Assembly: GCA_022823665.1 (NCBI GenBank)
Contig: JAJEHN010000014.1
Span: forward strand, 1-64,000
Source of the DNA: Thermoanaerobaculia bacterium
GTDB taxonomy: Bacteria; Acidobacteriota; Thermoanaerobaculia; Multivoradales; Multivoraceae
DNA length: 64,000 nt
Reading direction: 5' to 3'
This document shows, one piece after another, positions 37,960 to 45,994 of this stretch. How positions within the stretch are numbered: position 1 is the first letter of the stretch; each line of letters starts with the position of its first letter. A program made the position numbers and the translations under genes. The notes under the pieces were generated by a model. That model saw nothing but the letters and a program-made list of their open reading frames with translations, did not search any database and had not been told where the DNA came from.

Positions 37960-39357
37960 TCAGCGCCTCGGGCGCGCCTTCCAGAAGTAGTTGTGAACGC
38001 CTCCCGCAGTGTACAGGCGGCGGAACGTCATTTCCAACTCATCGCCGATCGCCACCTTGTCCGGATCGACATCGGTGAGCTGGCAGAGCATCCTGCCGCC
38101 CTTGTCGAAGTCGACCACCGCGCCGATCACGGGCGGCTGCAGCGAGTAGGCGAGCCGGTCCAGGGTGTAGGTGCTGATCCGGCATTCGCTGTCCGCGTAC
38201 GGCTCGGCCGTCGAATCGTCGGACGCCTGGCAGACGACGCACACGCGCTGCGGCGGCAGGTTCGTGTTGCCGCAACGGTTGCAGCGCGAGCCCACGAAGC
38301 CGAACTTCCAGCGCTCCGCGCGCTGCATCGGCGGCGCTGCCGGCCGGTCGGGATCGGGACGCCGTGGCGGCTCGAACGGCAACACGTCGCGCCACTTGAG
38401 GTACGTCGTGTAGGCGAGGTCGTCACGCTTGGACCCGATCCAGGAAGCCACGCTGTGCTTCGGCCGGCCGTCGGCGATCGCATCGGTGACCTCGAAGACG
38501 GCCACATCGACGCCGTCGGCCACACAGGCAACGGCGATCCTGTCGCCGGCCGACGCGCCGTCGAGGGCGCTCGCCAGGGTCAGACCGGCATGGGCGGCGC
38601 CGGCGCGGCCCACCGAGCCCGCCATGCCGTCCGCGAGTTGCGCCGGATCGAGTCCGGAAGGGCGCATGAAGCCGCGAAAGACGCGGGCGTTCGTGCCGTC
38701 GAGCACGACCTTCGCGAGGTCGGAAGCCGCCACTCCACCGTCGGCCAGGGCGCGGCCGAACGTGTCGACGAGCAGCGGAGTGAAGATGCTGGCGCCGAAG
38801 CGCTCCTCCCACTGCTTGGCGAAGGGCATGCCGGGGCTCTGCCAGACGTCGAGCACCTCCTCCGTACAGGAAGCGCGGCCGATCAGCCGGGCGATCGGCT
38901 CCGTGCCGTTGCCGCCGAGGACGAAGGCCGCCGCGGCGTCGCCGCCGCCCGACTCGCGCGGACCGCTCGGCGCGCCGACGACCACGTCGCTGGCGGCGAC
39001 CAGAACCGTACGCCCCGCCGACGCCATGTCGATGCCGGCCAGAAGGGCCGAGAGACCGGAGCGGGTCGAGCCGCCCAGATCGAGGGCGGTGACCGACTTC
39101 GGCAGGTTCGTCGCCGCCTGCAGCGTCGCGGCGTTCAGCTTCTCCGTGTAGGGAGCGCTGGTCGAGACGAACGCCACGGTGTCGACCTCGGCGCCTTCCG
39201 GCAGTTCACGCAGCGCCTCGCGCGAGGCTTCGACCGCCATCGAGGCGGAATCTTCGTCGTAGCTGGCGGCAGCGCGCTCGCCGCGGCCGCCGCCGATGGC
39301 GGACCGCTGGATGCGGTTGAAGGGTACGTAGCTGCCGTAGCGGACGATTCCGGACAT
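37960..39357 (-). CDS. HMG-CoA synthase-like protein fused to a DUF35 zinc-ribbon/OB domain
   Basis: 465-aa fusion. Residues ~1-310 have the thiolase-fold layout of HMG-CoA synthase/KAS III (GIVRYGSYVPFNRI opening, VDTVAFVSTSAPYTEKLNAATLQAA). Residues ~345-460 are a DUF35 module: zinc ribbon CNRCGNTNLPPQRVCVVC, then the OB-fold (STYTLDRL, VIGAVVDFDKGGRMLCQLTDVD). The catalytic Cys expected after ALDLGG is replaced: the segment reads GGSTRSG, so Thr98 sits where Cys should be. The protein may bind acyl-CoA or act as a scaffold for the neighbouring thiolase rather than do Claisen chemistry. Confidence 0.85.
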   Translation of the reverse strand: MSGIVRYGSYVPFNRIQRSAIGGGRGERAAASYDEDSASMAVEASREALRELPEGAEVDTVAFVSTSAPYTEKLNAATLQAATNLPKSVTALDLGGSTRSGLSALLAGIDMASAGRTVLVAASDVVVGAPSGPRESGGGDAAAAFVLGGNGTEPIARLIGRASCTEEVLDVWQSPGMPFAKQWEERFGASIFTPLLVDTFGRALADGGVAASDLAKVVLDGTNARVFRGFMRPSGLDPAQLADGMAGSVGRAGAAHAGLTLASALDGASAGDRIAVACVADGVDVAVFEVTDAIADGRPKHSVASWIGSKRDDLAYTTYLKWRDVLPFEPPRRPDPDRPAAPPMQRAERWKFGFVGSRCNRCGNTNLPPQRVCVVCQASDDSTAEPYADSECRISTYTLDRLAYSLQPPVIGAVVDFDKGGRMLCQLTDVDPDKVAIGDELEMTFRRLYTAGGVHNYFWKARPRR

Positions 39358-39454
39358 GGAAACGGGTCTCCTGGTTGACGGGGAGGGCTATCTGCCGACC
39401 GTTCGGTAGGTACTGCGCAGAGAGTATAGCGATCCGAAACCGCGCGCCGAACCG

Positions 39455-40816
39455 TTACTGGTCCCGGTTCATCCGCTCGATCTGCTGCTGGAGCCTCTCG
39501 AGTTCCCGCATCCGCTCCTGACGGATCCCAGCCCAGTACTTCTCGAAGTCGACCGGCTTGCCGTCGACGATCTCGTAGATGCGGGTGAACTTCTGCACGT
39601 CGCCGGTCTCGCGGAACTGGATCGTGCCGGTGGCCCCCTGGAGTTCCCGAATCGCGCGCATGCCCTTCAGGAAGTCGCTCGGCACGTTGATCACCTCGAG
39701 CTCGGCCAGGGCCCCGATCAGGACCCCCATCGAGTCGTAGCCGAGGCCGGCGTAGTAGCCGGGCGTGTTCAATGCGTCCTCCGCCGCAGCCAGCGCCTCC
39801 GCGGCCGCTTCGGCCTCGGCTCTGGCAGTCGCGAGGCCCGAATCACCGAGGTCCATTCCCTGCAGCGCCGTACTCGCACGCTCGTTCTCGACCAGCGCCT
39901 CCTGATAGGCAGTCCAAGCGGCCGTCTCGGTGTATCTCTCGCGGTAGTCGGCAACGAACGAGGCGATCGGTTCGTCCGGACTCTCAAGATCGAACACCGG
40001 CGCCGTGAAGTAGACGCCGTTCGCCGCCGGACCGGCGGCTTCGAGCACCGCCTGGATCATCAGCGACGAACTCGTGGCCAGTCTCTTGCCCCGACCCTCG
40101 AAACCCGCCAGACGCAGAGCCTGGATCGCCTCCGCTAGAGCGGCGCCGGAGGCCGCGACGTAGATGCCGTCCGCCTCGTACCCCAGGGCCTCCTGCACCA
40201 TCGCGTTCTGGTCGGAGGATGGAGTGAACGTCACCCTCCCCGCCAGTTCCGTTCCCCATACCGCTTCCACCGAGTCGGCGAGCGAGTTGCCGAAGGCCGA
40301 GTCCTCGACCACCAGGGCGAGCCGCTGGACGTTCACCCCGTCCCGCAGGTGGGTCGCCATCGTCGACGCCTCGATCTCGGCGCTCGGGATAAGGCGGTAG
40401 AAGTACTCCGACGCGCCGCTCAGTTCCGGGCTGGAGGCCGAAGGCGAAACGAGCACCCGGTCCGCGTCGTCGGCGACCGGCACCATGGCCAGGGCCTCGT
40501 CACTGGTGGCGCCGCCGATCGCGGCCAGCGACGTCGAGAAGGCCGTCTCGAGCAGCGACGCGGCCTGCTGGGCGTCGCCCTCGGAGTCGACCACGTCGAT
40601 CACGACGTTGTAGGCGAGTTGCTCATCGCCGCTCATCAGTTGTTCGTGGCGCAACAGGATCCCGTTGGCGATCTCCTCGCCGTAGATCCCGGCAGGGCCG
40701 GTCATCGGCAGGATGGCCGAGAAGTTGACGGTCGGAACCTCGGGGCCGCAGCCCGCCGCGAGCAGCAGGCACAGCGCTCCGGGCAGCGCAAGGGTACGAG
40801 TGCGGAAGTTGTTCAC
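39455..40816 (-). CDS. ABC-type branched-chain amino acid/amide transport substrate-binding lipoprotein
   Basis: 453-aa receptor-family ligand-binding protein (Peripla_BP_6). Lipobox LLLAAGC about 20 residues after the GTG start, then FSAILPMTGPAGIYGEEIANGILL (family N-terminal strand), LLETAFSTSLAAIGGATSDEA, LVVEDSAFGNSLADSVEA and YEADGIYVAASGAALAEAIQ. A Glu/Ala-rich helical insertion lies at about 330-370. GGAG 8 nt before the GTG supports this start; an in-frame ATG at 40912 would add 32 residues. No permease or ATPase genes are adjacent, so it may be an orphan receptor. Confidence 0.86.
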   Translation of the reverse strand: MNNFRTRTLALPGALCLLLAAGCGPEVPTVNFSAILPMTGPAGIYGEEIANGILLRHEQLMSGDEQLAYNVVIDVVDSEGDAQQAASLLETAFSTSLAAIGGATSDEALAMVPVADDADRVLVSPSASSPELSGASEYFYRLIPSAEIEASTMATHLRDGVNVQRLALVVEDSAFGNSLADSVEAVWGTELAGRVTFTPSSDQNAMVQEALGYEADGIYVAASGAALAEAIQALRLAGFEGRGKRLATSSSLMIQAVLEAAGPAANGVYFTAPVFDLESPDEPIASFVADYRERYTETAAWTAYQEALVENERASTALQGMDLGDSGLATARAEAEAAAEALAAAEDALNTPGYYAGLGYDSMGVLIGALAELEVINVPSDFLKGMRAIRELQGATGTIQFRETGDVQKFTRIYEIVDGKPVDFEKYWAGIRQERMRELERLQQQIERMNRDQ

Positions 40817-40926
40817 TTCAGGTTCTCCATCATCCGGCAACCTCAGGGCATCGAAGCGGCGCGCCCTCCCGGGCGTCTCGTGCGATCCGCTACCAGGCAC
40901 GCGGAATCGCATGATCGTAATCCCTG

Positions 40927-40956
40927 ATTCTAGGAGTCCGCGCGCCAGGAACGCAA
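40927..40956 (-). promoter_or_regulatory. Candidate promoter of the substrate-binding lipoprotein gene
   Basis: On the minus strand, TTGCGT (complement of 40951-40956) is followed after 18 nt by TAGAAT (complement of 40927-40932), a 5/6 match to the -10 consensus. It faces the solute-binding protein gene and implies a leader of about 100 nt if the GTG at 40816 is used, or a very short one if the ATG at 40912 is used. Confidence 0.5.
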
Positions 40957-40974
40957 CCTCGCGGACCGCGCCGC

Positions 40975-41559
40975 TCAGGTGCCGAACAGAGGGCTTGGCG
41001 GCATCCAGTCCGAGCCGTTGCGATCGAGCCGGAAACCGTCGGCGTTCCGCGTGGGCATCGGCCGGTTCCGCCAGGTGCCGGCGATCCACGCGCGCAGGGC
41101 GGCCATCACGCCGCCGTGAGAGACCACGATGACCTGCCGCCCCTGGTGGCGGTCGGCCAGCCCGGCGACCACCGGCGCCGCGCGCGAGGCGACGTCGACG
41201 AGCGATTCCCCGCCCGGCGCCCGGTGGTGCCAGAACTCCTCGATGTCGAGATCGGCCACGGCCGTCCGGTAGACCTCCCACGGCTTGCCCCGAAGCTCCC
41301 CGAAGCAGCGCTCCTCGATGCCGTCGATCTCCACCACCGGAACGCCGACTTCCGCGGCTATCGCGTCGGCGGTCTGGCGGGCGCGACGAAAGCGACTGCA
41401 GTACAGGTGAGACGCCTCGTACTGCTCCGCCAGCAACCGGCCGGCATCGCGAGCCTGCCGGTGCCCGAGTTCGGTGAGCGGTTCGTGATCGTGCCAGGTG
41501 TACCGGCTCGCCAGGTTCGCGGTGCTCTCCGCGTGGCGGACCATCAGCAGCGTGGACAC
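40975..41559 (-). CDS. Histidine phosphatase family protein
   Basis: 194-aa branch-1 histidine phosphatase: catalytic RHAES in LLMVRHAESTANLASRYT, LTELGHRQARDAGRLLAEQ, CSRFRRARQTADAIA, Glu in EERCFGELRGKPW and second His in VVSHGGVMAALRAWI. Could be a phosphoglycerate mutase-like, cobalamin-5-phosphate or sugar phosphatase. The GTG at 41559 is used because a longer frame would overlap the preceding gene by ~100 nt. It follows the thioredoxin-like gene by 31 nt on the same strand. Confidence 0.87.
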   Translation of the reverse strand: MSTLLMVRHAESTANLASRYTWHDHEPLTELGHRQARDAGRLLAEQYEASHLYCSRFRRARQTADAIAAEVGVPVVEIDGIEERCFGELRGKPWEVYRTAVADLDIEEFWHHRAPGGESLVDVASRAAPVVAGLADRHQGRQVIVVSHGGVMAALRAWIAGTWRNRPMPTRNADGFRLDRNGSDWMPPSPLFGT

Positions 41560-41590
41560 GGGCCGTGCCGGCGCAGCGGAGTCCGCCGCC

Positions 41591-43048
41591 TCAGTCCCCA
41601 ACGACCCGGGTGACCGGCTGGCTGCCGACCGGACCGCTGACCCAGCCGCCGACCACCGCCGAGAACAGGCCCGCGTTGCCGCCGGCATGGACCAGCAGCA
41701 ACCCGCCCGGCCGGAACTTCGGCACCTGAGCGTCCGCCATCTTCTCCGGCAGGCCCTCGGCGATGTCGCCCGCGCCCCGCACGAGGTCCGCGCCGGAGCG
41801 GACGAGCACGGCGTCGAGTTCCCGCCGCAGCCTCGCCTTGTCCCAGCCCGCTCGCCGGAAGACGTTGCCGTGCTCGAAACCGACGATGAGCATCGCGTCG
41901 AAGCCGACGACCGCCTTGTAGTGGGCGACCGCCAGGAGCGCCGAGCCCAGGGAACGGGCCAGCGACTCCGGCTCCCGGGAGAGCTGGTCCACGACGCCCC
42001 GCGGCCCTTCGCCGGCGAACAGGGTGACCGCGGACTTGCCCTCAGGGACTCCGCGTTCCGTGGCCAGCGATGTCCACGGCGAGTCGGCCTCGCGTTCGGG
42101 GAAGCAGAAGCTCAGCTTGCCGGGGTTGCCGAGCGTGGCCCGGTCGACCTCGCCCGGGCGGGCGCCGCCGACGTTGCGCAGCACGAGTTGGAGCGCGCGG
42201 CCGATCGTCGAGTTCGCCCGGTTGCCCTGTCCCAGGACGTTCATCTTCGAGTTCATGCCGAGGGCGCTCGTCACGGGGCCGTTGACCACTACCACAGGAC
42301 CCGCGAAGTAGGTCGTGGCGGCCAGGCCGTGCCAGTTGAACTCCTCGGTCAGAGCCGCCTCGACCGCGGCCAGAACAACCGGCATGTACTCCGGCCGGCA
42401 GCCGGCCATCACCGCGTTGACCGCGACCTTCTCGACCGTGCACTCGCCATAGTCCGGCGCCACCAGCCCGAGCACCTCGGAGCGGTCCCGGCGAGTGCCC
42501 GCGAGCATGCGTTCGACCCGCTCGGGCGTCGGCGGCACGACCGGCAGGCCGTCCGTCCAGCCGCGGGCGAAACAGGCCTCGACATCGTCCTCCTGGTCGC
42601 CGAGTTCGACCCGGCGTGCCCCACCATCGGCGAAGAGGGCGGCGAGCCGCTCGACATGCGGCGGTTCGACGTTCAGGGCGCCGCAGCCCGGTCGGCTCGG
42701 CGGCAGATCGACGCCCAGCTCGCCGATGCCGGTCACGTCCTCCCACTGCTCACGGTTCCAGCCGATCGCGGTGGCCGAGGTGGCGCCATCCTCCCGCGTC
42801 AACAGGGTCGGCACGATCTCGATCCCCAGTCGGTGCGACAGGGTCAGGTCCTCGTCATGAACGGGATCGCCGTCGGTGGGGAACGCCGGATCGTCCTGCG
42901 TCACGACGAGGACCGGTCGGTGACGGCGAACTTCGGCCAGTACCGGTTCCACCATCTGGCACGTTGGACAGTCCTTCTTGACCACGGCGACCAGACCCTG
43001 GTCGAAGCCTCGCGGCGCCGGAGCGGGAACGGATGGTGCTTCGGTCAT
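41591..43048 (-). CDS. Thioredoxin-like domain fused to an uncharacterised conserved domain
   Basis: 485-aa protein. Residues ~12-110 look like a thioredoxin fold: GLVAVVKKDCPTCQMVEPVL with a CPTC redox motif and a cis-Pro segment GIEIVPTLL. The remaining ~370 residues (WTDGLPVVPPTPERVERML, GECTVEKVAVNAVMAGCRPEYMPVVLAAVEA, VVVVNGPVTSALGMNSKMNVLG) are well structured, but I do not recognise the family. It is divergent from the UGSC selenoprotein gene with 55 nt between the starts, which suggests a shared regulatory region and a redox partnership. The ATG at 43048 is preferred to a start at 43090 that would reach into that region. Confidence 0.75.
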   Translation of the reverse strand: MTEAPSVPAPAPRGFDQGLVAVVKKDCPTCQMVEPVLAEVRRHRPVLVVTQDDPAFPTDGDPVHDEDLTLSHRLGIEIVPTLLTREDGATSATAIGWNREQWEDVTGIGELGVDLPPSRPGCGALNVEPPHVERLAALFADGGARRVELGDQEDDVEACFARGWTDGLPVVPPTPERVERMLAGTRRDRSEVLGLVAPDYGECTVEKVAVNAVMAGCRPEYMPVVLAAVEAALTEEFNWHGLAATTYFAGPVVVVNGPVTSALGMNSKMNVLGQGNRANSTIGRALQLVLRNVGGARPGEVDRATLGNPGKLSFCFPEREADSPWTSLATERGVPEGKSAVTLFAGEGPRGVVDQLSREPESLARSLGSALLAVAHYKAVVGFDAMLIVGFEHGNVFRRAGWDKARLRRELDAVLVRSGADLVRGAGDIAEGLPEKMADAQVPKFRPGGLLLVHAGGNAGLFSAVVGGWVSGPVGSQPVTRVVGD

Positions 43049-43103
43049 GGCCGGCGACCCTACCAGCGTCGTGTATCGTTCAGCCCTCACTCAGGAGACT
43101 CCC

Positions 43104-43619
43104 ATGGTCCAGACTCTGATCGACCCGACGAACGAGGCCGCGGCCGCCGCGCGCACGGCGGCGCCGCGCCTCGACGCCATCGGCGGCAAGACGATCGCCC
43201 TGCTCGACATCTCCAAGGCTCGCGGCGACGTGTTCCTCGACCGCGTCGAGGAGCGGATCGCCAGCCGGGGCGCCAACGTCCTCCGCTTCACCAAGCCCAC
43301 CTTCTCCAAGGTGGCGCCGGCCGACCTGCGCGCCGAGATCGCCCAGCGTTGCGACGCGGTGATCGAAGCGCTGGCCGACTGAGGGTCCTGCACGTCGTGC
43401 AGTGTGCACGACACGACCCAGTTGGAAGAGATGGGACTGCCGTCCGTGTTCGTCGCCTCGTGCGAGTTCCAGGACGCCGCCGAGTCGCAGTCGAAGTCGC
43501 TCGGCTCCACGCCCGAGGTCGTCTACGTGCGGCACCCGATCCAGGACCGCACGGACGACGAGATGGGCGAGATCGCCGACCGGGCGGTCGACTCGCTCGT
43601 CTCCGCGCTGACCAACTGA
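43104..43619 (+). CDS. UGSC-type selenoprotein with in-frame TGA (selenocysteine)
   Basis: 171-residue protein if TGA 43380-43382 is read as selenocysteine at position 93. The frame is continuous on both sides: residues 1-92 (GKTIALLDISKARGDVFLD, ANVLRFTKPTFSK, CDAVIEALAD) and 94-171 (MGLPSVFVASCEFQDAAES, PEVVYVRHPIQDRTDDEM). The junction reads ALAD-U-GSCTSCSVHDT, matching the UGSC motif that names a known (seleno)protein family whose non-Sec members have Cys here. AGGAG lies 6 nt before the ATG. A hairpin directly after the TGA fits a bacterial SECIS. Function is unknown; a Sec/Cys redox site is implied. The MBL hydrolase gene follows 42 nt downstream. Confidence 0.9.
43383..43419 (+). other. 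SECIS-like stem-loop immediately after the Sec codon
   Basis: An outer 5-bp stem GGGTC/GACCC (43383-43387 with 43415-43419) and an inner perfect 8-bp stem GTCGTGCA/TGCACGAC (43394-43401 with 43405-43412) close a GTG loop (43402-43404). The loop begins 20 nt after the TGA and starts with G, as described for bacterial SECIS elements (loop about 16-37 nt from the UGA with an early G). It lies within coding sequence. An alternative pairing TGCAC/GTGCA (43389-43393 with 43397-43401) is possible. Confidence 0.78.
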
Positions 43620-43661
43620 CCCGGGCCGCAACGCCGGTCCGGTCGAGGGCTCGCTAGGCCC

Positions 43662-44717
43662 ATGCGGGCAGGTACGTCGAGCGCGAAGAAGCAGCTCGAG
43701 TCGCCGCGGCGCTTCGCGACCGCTGCCGGGCGCATCGTCTACGCCCTGAACTTCGAGGTGTTCCCGAACTTCTTCGGCAACGTCTACGTGATCGACGACG
43801 GTGACCGCCGCATCCTGGTCGACTGCGGTTCGGGCATGGATTTCTCGAACGAGAACCTGGTGCGCGGCATGGCCTCGATCGAGGACCGCTTCGGCGCCCG
43901 TATCGGCCTCGCCGACATCGACGTCATCCTGATCACTCACGGCCACATGGACCACTTCGGCGGCCTGCAGTTCGTGCGCCGCCACACCGAGGCGCCCGTC
44001 GGCATCCACGTCCTCGACCGCCGCGTGCTGACCCACTACGAGGAGCGGGTCGTCGTCGCCTCGCAGCAGCTCCGCGTGTTCCTGCACCGCGCCGGCCTCT
44101 CGGCCGGCAAGTGCGACCAGTTGATGACGATGTACACGGCGCCCAAGGCGCGCTACGGCTCGGTGCCGGTCCAGTTCCTGCTTGAGGAGGGAGAGCCGGT
44201 GCGGGACGGGAACGGCGCCGACCTCGGCATCGAAGTCCTGCACGTCCCGGGACACTGCCCGGGCCAGGTCTGCCTGCGGATCGACGACGTGCTGCTGACC
44301 GCCGACCACGTGCTGGCGCGGATCACGCCCCACCAGTCGCCCGAGTCGTTGACGCTGAACATGGGGCTCGGCCACTACCTCGAAGCCCTGGGCAAGGTAG
44401 AGAAGCTGGACGGCGTAAGCGTCGGCCTGGGCGGGCACGAGGAGCCGATCGACGACGTGACCGCGCGGGTCGGGGAGATTCGCGAGTCCCACGACCGACG
44501 GCTGGACGTGATCATGGACACCTGCCAGGCGCCGCAGACCACCGCGGACATCAGCCGCCGGCTCTTCGGAGCGGTGCGCGGCTACACCGTGCTGCTCGCC
44601 CTGGAGGAGGCCGGAGCGCACGTCGAGTATCTCTACCAGCGAGGCGAGCTCGTGGCCGAGAACGTCGGCGAACTGGAGTCCGAACAGGACCCGGTCGTTC
44701 GCTACGTGAGAGCGTAG
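43662..44717 (+). CDS. MBL-fold metallohydrolase
   Basis: 351-aa metallo-beta-lactamase-fold enzyme: metal site THGHMDHFGG, His in VLHVPGHCPGQVCL, Asp in LLTADHVLARI, and a C-terminal winged-helix-like segment (TTADISRRLFGAVRGYTVLLALEEAGAHVEYL) as in the LACTB2/glyoxalase II-like group. The substrate could be a thioester, lactone or nucleic acid. Probably co-transcribed with the UGSC selenoprotein, which hints at thiol/thioester chemistry, but this is inference from position. Confidence 0.88.
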   Translation: MRAGTSSAKKQLESPRRFATAAGRIVYALNFEVFPNFFGNVYVIDDGDRRILVDCGSGMDFSNENLVRGMASIEDRFGARIGLADIDVILITHGHMDHFGGLQFVRRHTEAPVGIHVLDRRVLTHYEERVVVASQQLRVFLHRAGLSAGKCDQLMTMYTAPKARYGSVPVQFLLEEGEPVRDGNGADLGIEVLHVPGHCPGQVCLRIDDVLLTADHVLARITPHQSPESLTLNMGLGHYLEALGKVEKLDGVSVGLGGHEEPIDDVTARVGEIRESHDRRLDVIMDTCQAPQTTADISRRLFGAVRGYTVLLALEEAGAHVEYLYQRGELVAENVGELESEQDPVVRYVRA

Positions 44718-44828
44718 AAGGGCGCCGGACTCTGTGGTAGATCTGCACCCTGCTGCGCCATGTCCGCCTCGGCTACTACTTCACACTGCGGCTCGCCGCC
44801 GGGCCCCTGACGCCCCCCTCCGCGGAAC

Positions 44829-45509
44829 GTGAAGATCAAGGGCTCGCACACGCTGGCCGTTCCGCGCGGCGTCGTCTGGGAGGCGATCCTCGACCCGGAA
44901 GTGCTGTCGCGCACCCTGCCGGGCTGCGAAGACATGGCGCCCGTCGGCGACAACCGGTTCCGCGGCAAGCTGAAGATGAAGGTCGGGCCGGTGCAGGGAG
45001 TGTTCGAGGGTGGAGTCGAACTCCTCGATCTCGATCCGCCGAACGGCTACAGCCTGAAGATGGACGGAAAGGGCGCCCCCGGCTTCGTCAACGGCAGGGG
45101 CTCGCTCCGTCTGGAGGACAGCGACGACGGCGGCACGCTGCTCCACTACGAGATCGACGCCCAGGTCGGCGGCCGCATCGCCGCCGTCGGCCAGCGGTTG
45201 CTCGACAGCTCGGCCAGGGTGCTGACCCGTCAGGGCCTGCAGGGCCTGGAGCAGCAGCTCGCCGCGCGTCAGCCCGTGCCGGCTGCGGACGCAACCACCG
45301 CCGCGTCCGGCTCGCCTGCCGACACAACGGCGCCGGATGCGCCATCCGTTCCAACCGGTGGCGCCGAAGCCGCCCCCGCGGCCCCGTCCCAGGCCGCCTT
45401 CGCCGGCCGCTTTGCCGCCGGCATGGCCAGAGAGTTCTGGCCCTACCTGGTCGGCGGCGCCCTGGTCGCCCTCGCTGCCATCGCCATTTCGCTCCGTGCC
45501 TGTTCCTAA
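44829..45509 (+). CDS. coxG: CoxG-like SRPBCC protein with C-terminal membrane anchor
   Basis: 226-aa protein starting at GTG 44829. Residues 1-150 form the CO dehydrogenase subunit G SRPBCC domain ([63 protein letters not shown]). A Pro/Ala/Thr-rich linker and one hydrophobic helix ([20 protein letters not shown]) follow. In Oligotropha, CoxG helps recruit the molybdenum hydroxylase to the membrane, and the same role is likely here. First gene of the coxG-S-L-M-like operon, 16 nt before the Fe-S subunit. Confidence 0.88.
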   Translation: MKIKGSHTLAVPRGVVWEAILDPEVLSRTLPGCEDMAPVGDNRFRGKLKMKVGPVQGVFEGGVELLDLDPPNGYSLKMDGKGAPGFVNGRGSLRLEDSDDGGTLLHYEIDAQVGGRIAAVGQRLLDSSARVLTRQGLQGLEQQLAARQPVPAADATTAASGSPADTTAPDAPSVPTGGAEAAPAAPSQAAFAGRFAAGMAREFWPYLVGGALVALAAIAISLRACS

Positions 45510-45525
45510 AAGGAGATACGAGAAG

Positions 45526-45993
45526 ATGACCGTGTCCATTCAACTCGAAGTCAACGGAAAGCCGGTTCAGGCAACGGTCGAACCGCGGCGCCTGCTGGTC
45601 CACTTCCTGCGCGAGGATCTGGGCCTGACCGGCGCCAACATCGGCTGCGAAACGAGCCTCTGCGGGGCCTGCACCGTGCTGGTCGACGGCGACGCGGTCA
45701 AGTCCTGCACGATGCTCGCGGCGCAGGCCGACGGCGCCTCGGTGACCACGATCGAGGGGCTGGCCCGGAACGGCGACCTGCATCCGCTCCAGGAGGGCTT
45801 CTGGGAGAAGCACGGCCTGCAGTGCGGCTACTGCACGCCGGGCATGATCCTCTCCGCGAACTACCTCCTGGCCCAGAACCCGAGCCCGAGCGACGAGGAG
45901 ATCCGCGAGGGACTCAAGGGCAACATCTGCCGTTGCACCGGCTACCACAACATCGTCGAAGCGGTGAAGTACGCCGCGGAGAGGATGAGCTGA
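45526..45993 (+). CDS. coxS: Molybdenum hydroxylase [2Fe-2S] subunit (CoxS-like)
   Basis: 155-aa electron-transfer subunit with two [2Fe-2S] clusters: plant-ferredoxin-type [13 protein letters not shown] plus a later Cys (KSCTM), and the helical-domain cluster in [15 protein letters not shown] and [21 protein letters not shown] lies about 11 nt upstream of the ATG. It passes electrons from the molybdopterin site of the large subunit to the FAD subunit. Spacing of 1 nt to the large-subunit gene indicates coupling. Confidence 0.94.
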   Translation: MTVSIQLEVNGKPVQATVEPRRLLVHFLREDLGLTGANIGCETSLCGACTVLVDGDAVKSCTMLAAQADGASVTTIEGLARNGDLHPLQEGFWEKHGLQCGYCTPGMILSANYLLAQNPSPSDEEIREGLKGNICRCTGYHNIVEAVKYAAERMS

Positions 45994-45994
45994 C

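Noticed and set aside
41588..41593. TGA at the end of the thioredoxin-like gene as a second Sec codon
   Set aside because: Downstream codons show no Cys/Sec motif and no hairpin like the one at 43383, and the histidine phosphatase start follows.
43404..43619. Separate 71-aa ORF downstream of the TGA, and a 92-aa ORF ending at it
   Set aside because: The downstream ORF has no good ribosome site; it is in the same frame as the upstream part and completes the UGSC family pattern through a Sec codon.
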